From: Bacillota bacterium
GTDB lineage: Bacteria > Bacteroidota > Bacteroidia > Bacteroidales > Bacteroidaceae
Direction of reading: 5' to 3'
Length of the DNA stretch: 64,000 nucleotides
NCBI GenBank assembly: GCA_023664625.1
Contig: JAMPFD010000013.1
Span: 24,762 to 88,761, forward strand
The position numbers and the translations under genes were made by a program. The notes beneath the pieces were generated by a model. It was not told the origin of the DNA, did no database searches, and saw only the letters and a program-made list of their open reading frames with translations. Below are positions 1 to 8,575 of the stretch, one piece after another (positions within the stretch are counted from its first letter, which is position 1; the number at the start of each line of letters is the position of its first letter).

Positions 1-963
1 GTCATAGAGATCAGCGTAGCCGAGGCAGTGGGAGAATTCATGACACGCCGTGCCAATGCCGTCGATTGTAGATGCGTTGCCAAGTTCGCAGGAGACAGCA
101 TATGTATCGATTTTTACACCATCAAGAATCTGTGCTCCGCTGCCGTCGCCTTCTGAGGCACCTTCAGATAGTGCCCATTCGTGTGGCCAGATGTCATTCT
201 CAATTTCACTGGCAGCTTCGCCTGTGCCGGCGTATATTACGAATACTTGGTCAACCTCGCCGTCACCATCCCAGTCATAGTCGGCAAAATTGACAGTTTT
301 ATCAGTGAGCTTCAATGCTTCAATGACAAGTTCGCAAGGATGCAGGTCGTTGCCATAGTAGTCGTTTCCACCGTAATAACCGTAGTTCTTGCTGACGGTG
401 ACAGGTCCGACGACATCGAAGGTCAGGTCAAACTTTCCGTACGACTGGTCATGGAAATAGTCATGAACGGAGCCGATATATCCGGGAGCGTTGTAGCCCT
501 CCTTGTTAAAGCGTTCGTCAAAGACTGATTGTGTGTTCTTTGCAAGGAACGCTTTGTCAGAAAAGTTAACGAGAATGACGAGGCCTTTCTTTGAACCGGA
601 GAATGGTGTAGGGACACCGAATGTTTTCTTCCTGCCGGCAGTGGCTTTTGCCATGGCAGTTTCCATGCGGCTTAATCTCCGCTCATTGTTCTTGCGTGCA
701 CGCCGGAGGCGTGCGTTCTTCTTCGTTTCAGCCTGCTCAGGAGTGAGATAGTAGAGATAACCCTTTTCGTCCTTGGCAAGTGCATTGCCGTTTTTATCAA
801 CATACCAGTGACCGTTTTCGTCACCTACAAGCATAATTTCTACGGTAGTACCGTTGGTAAGCTGTGCCGTTTTCCAAACCCGTTTGGCAGGAACGGAAAA
901 AGCCGTCGCTGCCATCAGTGATATGATGGCAGTGACGGCGGTTTTTATATAAGAATGTCTCAT
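1..963 (-). CDS. M6-family secreted metalloprotease, N-terminal part (cut by window edge)
   Basis: The first 321 codons are visible and the reading frame runs off the left edge. The protein opens with an export signal (MRHSYIKTAVTAIISLMAAT) and, at the end of what is visible, the zinc-binding sequence HEFSHCLGYADLYD. This HExxH followed by GxxDLYD is the hallmark of the M6 (immune inhibitor A type) metallopeptidases, in which the two histidines and the aspartate bind zinc and the glutamate is catalytic. It is expected to be exported and to cleave proteins outside the cell; substrates cannot be told from sequence. A propeptide-like region lies between signal and catalytic domain. The C-terminal part, which in this group often carries a sorting domain, is not in the window. 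The start ATG at 963 is the first one after the AT-rich upstream gap. Confidence 0.9.
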   Translation of the reverse strand, partial: MRHSYIKTAVTAIISLMAATAFSVPAKRVWKTAQLTNGTTVEIMLVGDENGHWYVDKNGNALAKDEKGYLYYLTPEQAETKKNARLRRARKNNERRLSRMETAMAKATAGRKKTFGVPTPFSGSKKGLVILVNFSDKAFLAKNTQSVFDERFNKEGYNAPGYIGSVHDYFHDQSYGKFDLTFDVVGPVTVSKNYGYYGGNDYYGNDLHPCELVIEALKLTDKTVNFADYDWDGDGEVDQVFVIYAGTGEAASEIENDIWPHEWALSEGASEGDGSGAQILDGVKIDTYAVSCELGNASTIDGIGTACHEFSHCLGYADLYD

Positions 964-1019
964 AGTATGAATTTCCCGTATAGATTCAGCAGGAAATGTG
1001 TTTGTTATAGTGTGTAAAA

Positions 1020-1730
1020 TCAGTTATGCACAAGTGTGCCGATGTCCTCGCCGTCGATTACTTTTTTCAGATTGCCGAGGATGTCCATGTTGAAGACGTA
1101 GATAGGGAGGTCGTTCTGCATGCACATTGCTGTGGCTGTAATGTCCATGACTTTAAGGCCCTTTGCAATGACATCGGAATATGTGATGTCGTGGAACTTC
1201 GTTGCCGTCGGGTCTTTCTCCGGGTCTGCGGTGTAGATGCCGTCCACACGTGTGCCTTTAAGCATTACGTCTGCCTCTATCTCTATGCCGCGGAGGGAAG
1301 AACCGGTGTCGGTTGTGAAGTATGGGGAACCGGTGCCGCCGGACATTATAACCACCTCACCGTTTTCCATTGCTTCGATTGCCTTCCATTTTGAATAAAA
1401 TTCACCGATAGGCTCCATGCGGATGGCTGTGAGAACTCGGTTCTTCTGACCTATGGCACCGAGCGCGCTGGAGAGTGCGAGTGAGTTGATGACCGTAGCG
1501 CACATGCCCATCTGGTCTCCTTTGACGCGGTCGAAGCCTTTTCCTGCTCCGGAAAGTCCGCGGAAGATGTTGCCGCCGCCGATGACTATTCCTATCTGTA
1601 CGCCCATTCCTGCGATTTCCTTAATCTGGCGTGCGTAGTCGTTGAGACGTTCAACATTAATTCCTTGCTTTTGCTCTCCGGCGAGACTTTCGCCTGAGAG
1701 TTTAAGTAAAATGCGTTTGAATCTTGCCAT
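1020..1730 (-). CDS. pyrH: UMP kinase
   Basis: Uridylate kinase of the amino-acid kinase fold phosphorylates UMP to UDP with ATP in pyrimidine nucleotide synthesis; it acts in the cytosol, as a hexamer in studied bacteria. The 236-residue protein starts MARFKRILLKLSGESLAG, carries the IGGGNIFRG glycine loop, and MSGGTGSPYFTTDT, all typical of PyrH. The open frame extends 43 codons further upstream, but that extension reads through the 22-bp repeat cluster and has no family similarity, so the start at 1730 is chosen. The length fits the family exactly. A 22-bp repeat cluster lies just upstream (1790-1877). Confidence 0.96.
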   Translation of the reverse strand: MARFKRILLKLSGESLAGEQKQGINVERLNDYARQIKEIAGMGVQIGIVIGGGNIFRGLSGAGKGFDRVKGDQMGMCATVINSLALSSALGAIGQKNRVLTAIRMEPIGEFYSKWKAIEAMENGEVVIMSGGTGSPYFTTDTGSSLRGIEIEADVMLKGTRVDGIYTADPEKDPTATKFHDITYSDVIAKGLKVMDITATAMCMQNDLPIYVFNMDILGNLKKVIDGEDIGTLVHN

Positions 1731-1900
1731 TTGAATCTTATGTTTTTTTATTGTGATATTTCTGATATTGTTTTTATTGTATGCGAAAGGTAACCTTTTG
1801 CATAATGAAAGGTTACTTTTCGCAGTGGAAAACGTTACCCTTTGCAACATAAAAGGCAACCCTTTTTCCGTAAACTAATAAAGTGCTGACATTCAAAACT
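1731..1900. repeat. Cluster of four 22-bp units (1790-1877) in the pyrH-birA gap
   Basis: Four contiguous units begin at 1790, 1812, 1834 and 1856, each exactly 22 bp, opening with GTAACC, GTTACT, GTTACC and GCAACC. A consensus of GTTACCTTTTGCA followed by four variable bases and AAAAG describes them. The unit is partly self-complementary (CTTTT/AAAAG). The same arrangement of four 22-bp units recurs at 27107-27194. Being two helical turns per unit, the array could place a DNA-binding protein on one face of the helix, but that is inference. The units lie upstream of pyrH. Confidence 0.75.
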
Positions 1901-2644
1901 TTATTCATCAAGGAACTCAACTTCCTTGCAGGCGTATGTCCTGAGCATGCCGTCATCGTCCCTGAGGTTGATATGTCCTGTAGGATCGACTGAGATGAAG
2001 CGAGCCATGAAAGTGCCGTTAATGTCGCAGTACTTATGGTATCCGCGGCTTCTGTACAGGGACTGCTCATATTCGGCAAGGATAAAGTCATACTGCTTAT
2101 GTTCTATTCTGTAGAGGTACTCGTGGAGGTTATGGATGATGTCATGGAGCAGGACTTCACGGTTTGTCTTGCGGTGTATGATATGGATGAGCGAGAGCGG
2201 GTGTTTCTCCACAGTTGTGAACTGTTCCTGATTGACATTGATGCCTACGCCCATGATACAGTCTTTTACCATGCCCCCGGAGAGGGTGCACTCAATGAGT
2301 ATTCCGCCCATTTTGTGGCCATGCCAATAGATGTCATTAGGCCATTTGATCTGTATGTCCCCAACGATATGGTGGAGAGTGTCCTTTACAGCGAGAGCTA
2401 TTGCCATCGAGAGGATGAACTGCCTGTTGGCAGGAACGGTGGTGGGATGGGAGAGCACGCTGAACAAAAGGTTCTTTCCTGCCTCGCTTTCCCACATGCT
2501 CTTGCCTTGCCCTTTGCCGGCAGTCTGGTACTCGGTTTTGACAACTGTCATCTCCTTTCCTTTCTCGTTGGAATACTTACGTAGGTAGTTGTTGGTGGAA
2601 TCCGTCTCCTTGAGATGGATATATTTGACAGAAGAGCTCAGCAT
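1901..2644 (-). CDS. birA: Biotin--[acetyl-CoA-carboxylase] ligase
   Basis: This enzyme activates biotin as biotinyl-5'-AMP and attaches it to a lysine of biotin carboxyl carrier proteins. The 247-residue protein has the catalytic GKGQGKSMW loop at residues 43-51 (a variant of GRGRxGRxW), KWPNDI at 100-105 that contacts biotin, and KMGGILIE at 111-118. It lacks the N-terminal helix-turn-helix of the E. coli protein, so it is a ligase only and not a biotin-operon repressor. It lies upstream of pyrH on the same strand, separated by 170 bp that hold the 22-bp repeats, so the two may not share a transcript. Confidence 0.93.
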   Translation of the reverse strand: MLSSSVKYIHLKETDSTNNYLRKYSNEKGKEMTVVKTEYQTAGKGQGKSMWESEAGKNLLFSVLSHPTTVPANRQFILSMAIALAVKDTLHHIVGDIQIKWPNDIYWHGHKMGGILIECTLSGGMVKDCIMGVGINVNQEQFTTVEKHPLSLIHIIHRKTNREVLLHDIIHNLHEYLYRIEHKQYDFILAEYEQSLYRSRGYHKYCDINGTFMARFISVDPTGHINLRDDDGMLRTYACKEVEFLDE

Positions 2645-2785
2645 AGTGTTAAAGTTTTTAAGGTGTTTTCGAGATTATGTGATTTTCATAAGTGGCTGTT
2701 GAAAAGTAGTTTGGTAAGAAAATATTCCATTATAAATAGTTTTCAATAGTTACTTGTCATGCCCGTTGGACAGTCTTTGGGTGTA

Positions 2786-3196
2786 TCAGAAAGATACTGT
2801 GCGTGTGCCGTCGGGATTTTCCTCTATGGTGATGCGCAAAGCATCTTCGGGAAGGATGTCTTCAATGAGTTCCGGCCATTCCATGATGCAGAGACAGCCA
2901 CTGTAGAAGTAGTCCTCATAGCCCATGTCGTAAACTTCCTCGAGTTTCTTTATGCGGTAGAAATCGAAATGGAAAATCGGCTCTCCGTTGCCGTCGGTAT
3001 ATTCATTGACTATGGCGAACGTAGGGGAGGTTATGACATCTTCCACTCCGAGCTCTTCGCAGACGGCTTTTGTGAAGGTTGTCTTTCCGGCTCCCATCTT
3101 GCCGTAGAAAGCAAGGACACGGTGCTCGCCGATGCTGTTGATAAATTCACGTGCCGTATCGTGGATTGTATCGATGCTTTTTATTGTAAGATTCAT
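2786..3196 (-). CDS. tsaE: tRNA threonylcarbamoyladenosine biosynthesis ATPase TsaE
   Basis: TsaE is the small P-loop ATPase that works with TsaB and TsaD to make N6-threonylcarbamoyladenosine at position 37 of ANN-decoding tRNAs. The 136-residue protein has a Walker A motif, GKMGAGKTT, at residues 32-40, followed by TFAIVNEY and HFDFYRI, the usual order for the family. It starts 12 bp after the stop of the upstream phospholipase-D-like gene on the same strand, so it is probably the last gene of a transcript that begins with the MscS channel. No tsaB or tsaD is nearby. Confidence 0.93.
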   Translation of the reverse strand: MNLTIKSIDTIHDTAREFINSIGEHRVLAFYGKMGAGKTTFTKAVCEELGVEDVITSPTFAIVNEYTDGNGEPIFHFDFYRIKKLEEVYDMGYEDYFYSGCLCIMEWPELIEDILPEDALRITIEENPDGTRTVSF

Positions 3197-3208
3197 AATA
3201 TAAGGTTT

Positions 3209-4468
3209 TTATAGTAAAGGACTCAGCAGATGGGCGAACCATCCGCGGAATCTTTGCCATGGGGTTCTCCATTTTTTATATACCCCTTTTGTCAACCGGA
3301 AGGATTCTTTTTTGTCGCTGTCAAACATGTCGGAGAGCTGTTTTGTGATACTCTTGTCAATGATGGCGACATTCTCTTCATAATCGCATTTCAGACTGCG
3401 GGCGTCAAGGTTCGTGGAACCTACGGTGCAGAATTCTCCGTCAACCATAATGATTTTAGTATGATGGAATCCTGGTTGATAGACCCATACCTGACATCCT
3501 TTTTTCTGAAGTTTGTTGACATTATAGAATACGCAGTCAGGTGTCAGCGGTATGTCGCTTGGCTCCGCAACCATGATTTGTACCACGACACCTCTCTTCA
3601 CAGCCCTTAGTATGGCTTTCCTGATTTTTGGAATAAGGGTGAAGTAGGGGTTTATGAGGCGTATCGTGTCCTGCGCTGCGTCCATGGAGTGCAGATAAAA
3701 CTGCCGCACGGCTTTCGGTGACAGGTGCGGTTCGCGGTTTACAATGCCGCACATCATGTCGCCTTTCAGGGCAATGCCGCCGTCAGAATATTCTCTTTTC
3801 GTGGCATTGAAGTATTTCCTGTCGACAATAATCTCGCCGGTGACCTTATGCCATGCACGGAGGAATATTTTCTGCAGTGTGTTGACTTCAGAGCCTACGA
3901 GACGACAGTGCATATCTCTCCATGCACCTACGACTGGAGTGCCTTTTATGTAATAATCGGCTACATTCATGCCGCCGGTATAGGCTATTTCACCGTCAAT
4001 GACGACAATCTTGCGGTGGTCTCTGCCGAAGATATGGTTCAGCCATGGGAACTTTATAGGGTCGAATTCATAAATTTGTATTCCACGCTCACGTAGTTTT
4101 TTTACATGCTCGCTTTTCAGCGGCTGATTATTGGAGGAGTTTCCGAATGCGTCATAAAGTGCCCGTATCTCTACGCCTTCCTTTGCCTTTTCTGCCAGAA
4201 TGTCAAAGAGAAGCATTGCGATGGAGTCATTGCGGAAGTTAAAGTATTCGAGATGGACGGATTGTCTGGCGTTCCGGATTGCCTCAAACATGTCGTCAAA
4301 CTTCTCCTGTCCTGTCATCAGCAGTTTTACATCATTGTCGTGGGTGAAGGTTATGCCCTCCTTACGCAGTTCGCTGACGACGATGCTGTCGGATGTGATG
4401 TCTGTGTCGTCGGCATACAGTGCCAGCGAGGAAATGCATATGAGTAAGATTGAAACAAAATATCTCAT
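3209..4468 (-). CDS. cls: Phospholipase D-family protein, cardiolipin synthase-like, exported
   Basis: The 419-residue protein has two HxK(x)4D active-site motifs: HRKIVVID beginning near residue 151 and HTKIIMVD near residue 336, each followed by a glycine- and asparagine-rich GGMN or GSTNLD. Two such motifs in one chain define the phospholipase D superfamily, including bacterial cardiolipin synthases, which condense phosphatidylglycerol into cardiolipin. Unlike classical Cls, which has two N-terminal membrane segments, this one begins with a single hydrophobic stretch ending LALYADD that looks like a cleavable signal, so it may act in the periplasm; a nuclease or phospholipase role is possible. 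Its ATG overlaps the stop of the upstream MscS gene in an ATGA, indicating translational coupling. Confidence 0.85.
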   Translation of the reverse strand: MRYFVSILLICISSLALYADDTDITSDSIVVSELRKEGITFTHDNDVKLLMTGQEKFDDMFEAIRNARQSVHLEYFNFRNDSIAMLLFDILAEKAKEGVEIRALYDAFGNSSNNQPLKSEHVKKLRERGIQIYEFDPIKFPWLNHIFGRDHRKIVVIDGEIAYTGGMNVADYYIKGTPVVGAWRDMHCRLVGSEVNTLQKIFLRAWHKVTGEIIVDRKYFNATKREYSDGGIALKGDMMCGIVNREPHLSPKAVRQFYLHSMDAAQDTIRLINPYFTLIPKIRKAILRAVKRGVVVQIMVAEPSDIPLTPDCVFYNVNKLQKKGCQVWVYQPGFHHTKIIMVDGEFCTVGSTNLDARSLKCDYEENVAIIDKSITKQLSDMFDSDKKESFRLTKGVYKKWRTPWQRFRGWFAHLLSPLL

Positions 4469-6831
4469 TCTGTAGGAATAATATGGATATCGCGTTGTGG
4501 GAACGGTATCTCGATGTTGTTCTTGTTAAGGGTATTGTAAACACATTCAAGGATTGTACAGCTGTCTGCTGCTGCAGTCTGAGCGTGAACCCAGCTGACA
4601 ATTTTCAGTGTCACGCAGCTGTCGGACAGTTCTTTGAGCAATACGCTGACGGTATGGCCGTTGGTCTTGTCAACGCACGGAAGTGCCGAAACAGCTTCGA
4701 CAATGAGTTTTCGGGCAAGTTCAACGCTTGTGCCATAGGCAATGCCTGCTTCTACCACAGAGACTTCGAATCCATGATTATGGGTGAGGTTCTTGTAGTT
4801 TTTCGTGAACAGTTGTGAGTTGGTGAAGGCTATGACTGAGCCGTCGACGGCTTCAATCATTGTGGAGGTATAGGAGATGCTCTTTACCTTTCCACGTGTT
4901 CCGTCGCAGACGATGAGGTCACCGATACGTATGCGTCCGGCCATGAGGGATATGCCGTAATAGATATTCTCGATGATGTCCTTGGATGCGAAGCCTATAC
5001 CTGTGGAGAAGCCTCCTGAAATGACAACAATCCATTCGTTGGAGACATGGAAAATGGCGAGGGAGATGAGAAACCATGCACCGAGGATGAATACCTGAAT
5101 TACGTTTACGACCATCACGGAGCGGCTCTCTGCATTCAGGCGGTCTATCTTGTCGTAATGGTAGCGTACCAGGGACTTCATCATAAAGTTGAGGTAGCTG
5201 AAGGCAAACCACAGGATTATGACGATGGAGATACTGTTGAGGGATACAACGAAATTTTCGGAGTTGATGAATTTCTCAAGGAATATCTTCCGTGTCATGT
5301 CTGTGAGGTTGAACACCTCGGCTGCCCAATAGATGCTGAGCAGGAATGAGGCCACGGCTGCTGTAGGCGTTATGACCTTAGTGAAGAAATAGTAGAACCA
5401 TGTCTTTGTTATCGGCATGGTGCCTATATCCTTACGTTTCGCGAATCCTGAGTACCAGTCGCGCAGGCAGGTGATGGAAAGTACGCATGTCAGCTGCATT
5501 ATCCACCAGATGAGTATCTGCACGGACATCAGTGTGTAGCCTATCCATGAGCAGAAGACTGATATGATGAAGACCGTCTGTGAGATAAGCGCAAAATAGC
5601 TGTCGTTTTTTTGAACGAGCTTGCGATATCTGTGTATCGTATATCCTTGCCATACCATGCAGGCAAGGAGCAGCGGCGGGAGAAACAGGTTTACGAGGTC
5701 ATTCGGAATCAGCACTATGCGGAATGCGATGACAATGAATCCCATAAACAGCAATGGGAGGTAGATGAAGAATGTCTTCATCGTGCGCTCGCTCTCTACC
5801 CTGATGAGGATAGAGATGAGGATTACGCTCATGAGCCATGCGAACTGTGTCAGCAGATTGCTTGCCATGAGAATGAAGTTCTGCTCCATCACCGCACTGA
5901 CTATATTCAGGATCACGGCGAAGGTTACGACTGTTGTCGTCATTATGATGCAGGCGCGTTTTGCAAAGAACTTCTTCTTGATATTCTCATTGAACAATCC
6001 TCTGTGCATGAGGCGTGTTACAATGAGTCTCATCACTATCTGATTGAGTATGACGGCAATAATACCGTAGATTACGATGGCTCCGAAAAGGAATCCGATG
6101 ACTCCCGCATCCCATTGTGAGCGTACTTTCTTGTCTGTGGTGTATTTATCTTCGACAGTAAGTTTTGTGCTTGAAATATGGGTGCCGAGATTCTTTATGA
6201 TTGTAAGGTAGTTCTCGTCTCCGTTCCTGAAGATGTTGTTCTGAATGTCACTGTAGCGCTTTTGGGCATAATCATTGAGATTCTTCAGATGTGTCTCGGA
6301 CATCTGGTAATATCTCATGTACTCTTGCAGGGTCTGTGAGTTCTCAAGTACCATACGGCGTATGTTGACGGCAAGCGTAAGACATACGTTGCGGTCAATT
6401 TTCCCTCTTTCGTCAAGCATCATTACAGGCATTGTCGAGAGGCTTTGGATGAGGGAGTCATAGCGTGCCACTTCCACATTGGATTTTTTTACCCATTGGC
6501 GGAATGGCAGGACGTCGTTGTGGAATTTATTGTATTGGTCAGTAGCTTCGTGGCAGGCATAGGTAAGGTCAAATACGAAATCCGGTTTTTGAGAATAGAG
6601 CATCAGGGCATTCTGATTGGCACGGCTCATTGTCTCTACAATCTGTGTCCTCATCTTGTCACTGATCTCTGTCAGACGTTTCTGCTCCTCTCCAAGGTCG
6701 TTGTGAGCCTTTTCAAGTTCGCTTCGCAGAATAGAAAGTGTCTGTGTGAGGTCTTTTTCTTTGAGGACAGCACCGGAGGGCAGTGCCATTGCCGTCAATA
6801 TTGTTATCAGTATGAAGAAACGTATTTTCAT
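4465..6831 (-). CDS. Large MscS-family mechanosensitive ion channel
   Basis: A 788-residue inner-membrane protein with a signal-like start (MKIRFFILITILTAMALPSG), a long polar, helix-rich periplasmic region to about residue 230, then many hydrophobic segments. The C-terminal third has the MscS pore and beta domain: GGFSTGIGFASKDIIENIYYG is close to the conserved pore-lining helix, followed by MAGRIRIGDLI and GKVKSISYTSTMIEAVDGS. Such large members open under membrane tension to release solutes during hypo-osmotic shock. It resembles the extended MscK/MscM architecture rather than the minimal 286-residue MscS. It overlaps the downstream cls-like gene by four bases. A minus-strand TAACTTTG promoter box is present at 6929-6936. 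Confidence 0.9.
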   Translation of the reverse strand: MKIRFFILITILTAMALPSGAVLKEKDLTQTLSILRSELEKAHNDLGEEQKRLTEISDKMRTQIVETMSRANQNALMLYSQKPDFVFDLTYACHEATDQYNKFHNDVLPFRQWVKKSNVEVARYDSLIQSLSTMPVMMLDERGKIDRNVCLTLAVNIRRMVLENSQTLQEYMRYYQMSETHLKNLNDYAQKRYSDIQNNIFRNGDENYLTIIKNLGTHISSTKLTVEDKYTTDKKVRSQWDAGVIGFLFGAIVIYGIIAVILNQIVMRLIVTRLMHRGLFNENIKKKFFAKRACIIMTTTVVTFAVILNIVSAVMEQNFILMASNLLTQFAWLMSVILISILIRVESERTMKTFFIYLPLLFMGFIVIAFRIVLIPNDLVNLFLPPLLLACMVWQGYTIHRYRKLVQKNDSYFALISQTVFIISVFCSWIGYTLMSVQILIWWIMQLTCVLSITCLRDWYSGFAKRKDIGTMPITKTWFYYFFTKVITPTAAVASFLLSIYWAAEVFNLTDMTRKIFLEKFINSENFVVSLNSISIVIILWFAFSYLNFMMKSLVRYHYDKIDRLNAESRSVMVVNVIQVFILGAWFLISLAIFHVSNEWIVVISGGFSTGIGFASKDIIENIYYGISLMAGRIRIGDLIVCDGTRGKVKSISYTSTMIEAVDGSVIAFTNSQLFTKNYKNLTHNHGFEVSVVEAGIAYGTSVELARKLIVEAVSALPCVDKTNGHTVSVLLKELSDSCVTLKIVSWVHAQTAAADSCTILECVYNTLNKNNIEIPFPQRDIHIIPTE

Positions 6832-6928
6832 GTCTTTTATTTGCCTTTGATGTCTTTGTGTATTTCCTGTTATATTGTGTTGTCGGTTGTTATATGTAAC
6901 TAAAATAGTTTAACATCTGAATATTTTG

Positions 6929-6936
6929 CAAAGTTA
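6929..6936 (-). promoter_or_regulatory. Bacteroidetes -7 box for the mscS-cls-tsaE transcript
   Basis: On the minus strand this reads TAACTTTG, matching TAnnTTTG, about 95 bp upstream of the MscS start. No clear TTTG element at the expected -33 distance was found, so only the -7 box is claimed. Confidence 0.5.
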
Positions 6937-6957
6937 CAAAAAAATATTTGTAATCTA

Positions 6958-6989
6958 TTGTGACTTATATGGATTTTTTTGTATTTTTG
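6958..6989 (+). promoter_or_regulatory. Bacteroidetes-type promoter for the BadF kinase gene
   Basis: TTG at 6958-6960, 21 nt, then TATTTTTG at 6982-6989, which fits the Bacteroidetes primary-sigma pattern. The start codon follows 34 bp after the -7 box. Confidence 0.55.
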
Positions 6990-7023
6990 CAGAAATAACG
7001 ATGGTAAAATCTATAAACGAAGA

Positions 7024-7833
7024 ATGATATTATTGGCAGATGGCGGCAGCACCAAAGTAGAGTGGGTGCTGCGTGATGGAAAAGACTGTGTTGACAGATG
7101 TACGACTGTGGGGTTAAATCCTGTTCATGTGTCTGAGCAGGATATAGTGTCTGTTCTTCAGGCATTGCTTTCGGAGCATCCTTTCATGAGGGATGTCATG
7201 GCTGTGGAATTTTATGGCAGTGGTTGCATCCCTTCTGTGGTGCCAAAAATGGAGAGGTGTCTGATGAGCGTCTTTGGTGATGATGCTGACATAATTGTCG
7301 GCAGTGATATCATAGGTGCGGCAAAAGCTGTTTGTGGAAGTAATGAGGGCATCGCATGCATTTTGGGAACGGGGGCAAATTCTTGTCTTTGGAATGGCCG
7401 GAAGATTGTTTCCCAAACACCTGCGTTGGGCTATGTACTTGGAGACGAAGGCTCCGGTGCCGTGCTTGGCAAATTATTTCTGAATGCTTTGTACAAGAAT
7501 CCTTTGTTGGTTGATTTACGGGCTGAATTTGAGAGGGAGTTCCGTATTGATATGATGGGTGTGATAGAGAGAGTTTATCGTCAGCCTCTTCCTAACAGAT
7601 GGCTTGCCTCGTTGTCTCCGTTTATCCATAACCATATGGATAACAGCTTTGTAGAGAATGTCGTAATAGAGAGTCTTTCAGCTTTCTTTGAAAAAAACAT
7701 TCTGCCATATAATCGTCCTGATTTATCTGTCTCTTTTGTCGGGAGTATTGCATTCCATTATGAGCAACAGTTACGTTATGTTGCGGAGAAGTATGACATG
7801 AGGATTGGTAGGGTGTTAAAGACTCCTCTATAG
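7024..7833 (+). CDS. BadF/BadG/BcrA/BcrD-type ATPase, probable N-acetylhexosamine kinase
   Basis: A 269-residue ASKHA-fold kinase. The N-terminus MILLADGGSTKVEWVL has the phosphate-1 loop DGGSTK; GIACILGTGANSC supplies the phosphate-2 loop; and LGYVLGDEGSGAVLGK is the signature shared with mammalian-type N-acetylglucosamine kinases and their bacterial relatives. It probably phosphorylates an amino sugar released from cell wall or glycan turnover, but the substrate is not fixed by sequence. The frame is open 15 codons upstream, but that stretch contains the promoter -7 box, so the start at 7024 is preferred. It is a single-gene transcript facing a convergent rpiB, with a terminator between. 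Confidence 0.85.
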   Translation: MILLADGGSTKVEWVLRDGKDCVDRCTTVGLNPVHVSEQDIVSVLQALLSEHPFMRDVMAVEFYGSGCIPSVVPKMERCLMSVFGDDADIIVGSDIIGAAKAVCGSNEGIACILGTGANSCLWNGRKIVSQTPALGYVLGDEGSGAVLGKLFLNALYKNPLLVDLRAEFEREFRIDMMGVIERVYRQPLPNRWLASLSPFIHNHMDNSFVENVVIESLSAFFEKNILPYNRPDLSVSFVGSIAFHYEQQLRYVAEKYDMRIGRVLKTPL

Positions 7834-7926
7834 TATATGGTATCTATGGTGTGGTTAGTAGAATAATGTTACAGTATAGTTTTACTGCATATATTCGTGA
7901 AAGACTTTATGTCAGAATATAATGAA

Positions 7927-7965
7927 AAAGTCCACAATGTCTTGTAGGCAGGCATTGTGGACTTT
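7927..7965. terminator. Bidirectional hairpin terminator between BadF kinase and rpiB
   Basis: Perfect 13-bp stem (AAAGTCCACAATG at 7927-7939 with its complement at 7953-7965) and a 13-nt loop, with A-rich and T-rich flanks. It lies between convergent genes and can serve both. Confidence 0.85.
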
Positions 7966-8040
7966 ACTTATGTGTTCAATGTGATGTCCTCACCGTTTTT
8001 TCTCCATATAGAATGAGGCAGATCTCGGTTGGTGAGAGGA

Positions 8041-8502
8041 TTACTTCTCAAATACGAGCTTGAATTTGCCGGAGATCTTTTCTACACGGCGCTGATGGCG
8101 GCCTGCTTCAAAATTGGTTTTGAAGAATGTATCAAGAATCTTCTCTGCTTCACTGTTATTGAGGAAACGTCCCGGTAGTACAATTACATTTGCGTCATTG
8201 TGCTGACGGCACAATCCCGCAACTTCCGGACACCAAGCGAGACCTGCGCGCACAGCCTGATGTTTGTTGAGTGCGATAGCCATGCCTTCACCAGAACCGC
8301 AGATGCCGATGCCGACATTGCAGATTCCATCCTCAATGCCTTCAGCGAGGGCGTGGGCATAGTCAGGGTAGTCAACACTTGTATCGCTCCAGCAGCCGTA
8401 GTCCTGTACAGGATAGCCTTTTTCTTCGAGATACTGCTCAACGAATTTCTTCAATGGGTAGCCGGCATGGTCGCTTGCGAGTCCTACTTTCTTAATTTCC
8501 AT
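8041..8502 (-). CDS. rpiB: Ribose-5-phosphate isomerase B
   Basis: RpiB interconverts ribose-5-phosphate and ribulose-5-phosphate. The 153-residue protein shows SDHAGYPLK near the N-terminus, GICGSGEGMAIALNK with the active-site cysteine (about residue 67), and RQHNDANVIVLPGRF, all typical of the RpiB/LacAB family and distinct from RpiA. It is the last gene of the arabinose/pentose unit and follows tkt by 73 bp, placing it where it can help balance the pentose phosphates made from arabinose. The protein length is standard. Confidence 0.95.
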   Translation of the reverse strand: MEIKKVGLASDHAGYPLKKFVEQYLEEKGYPVQDYGCWSDTSVDYPDYAHALAEGIEDGICNVGIGICGSGEGMAIALNKHQAVRAGLAWCPEVAGLCRQHNDANVIVLPGRFLNNSEAEKILDTFFKTNFEAGRHQRRVEKISGKFKLVFEK

Positions 8503-8575
8503 AGTTGTAAGTATTTAGTATTAGGGGATGTGCTCTGAGGCGCATGGCCTCAGAGCGCGGAATTGTTTGTGGATT

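Noticed and set aside
1790-1877. Degenerate CRISPR remnant
   Set aside because: Units are contiguous at 22 bp without unique spacers.
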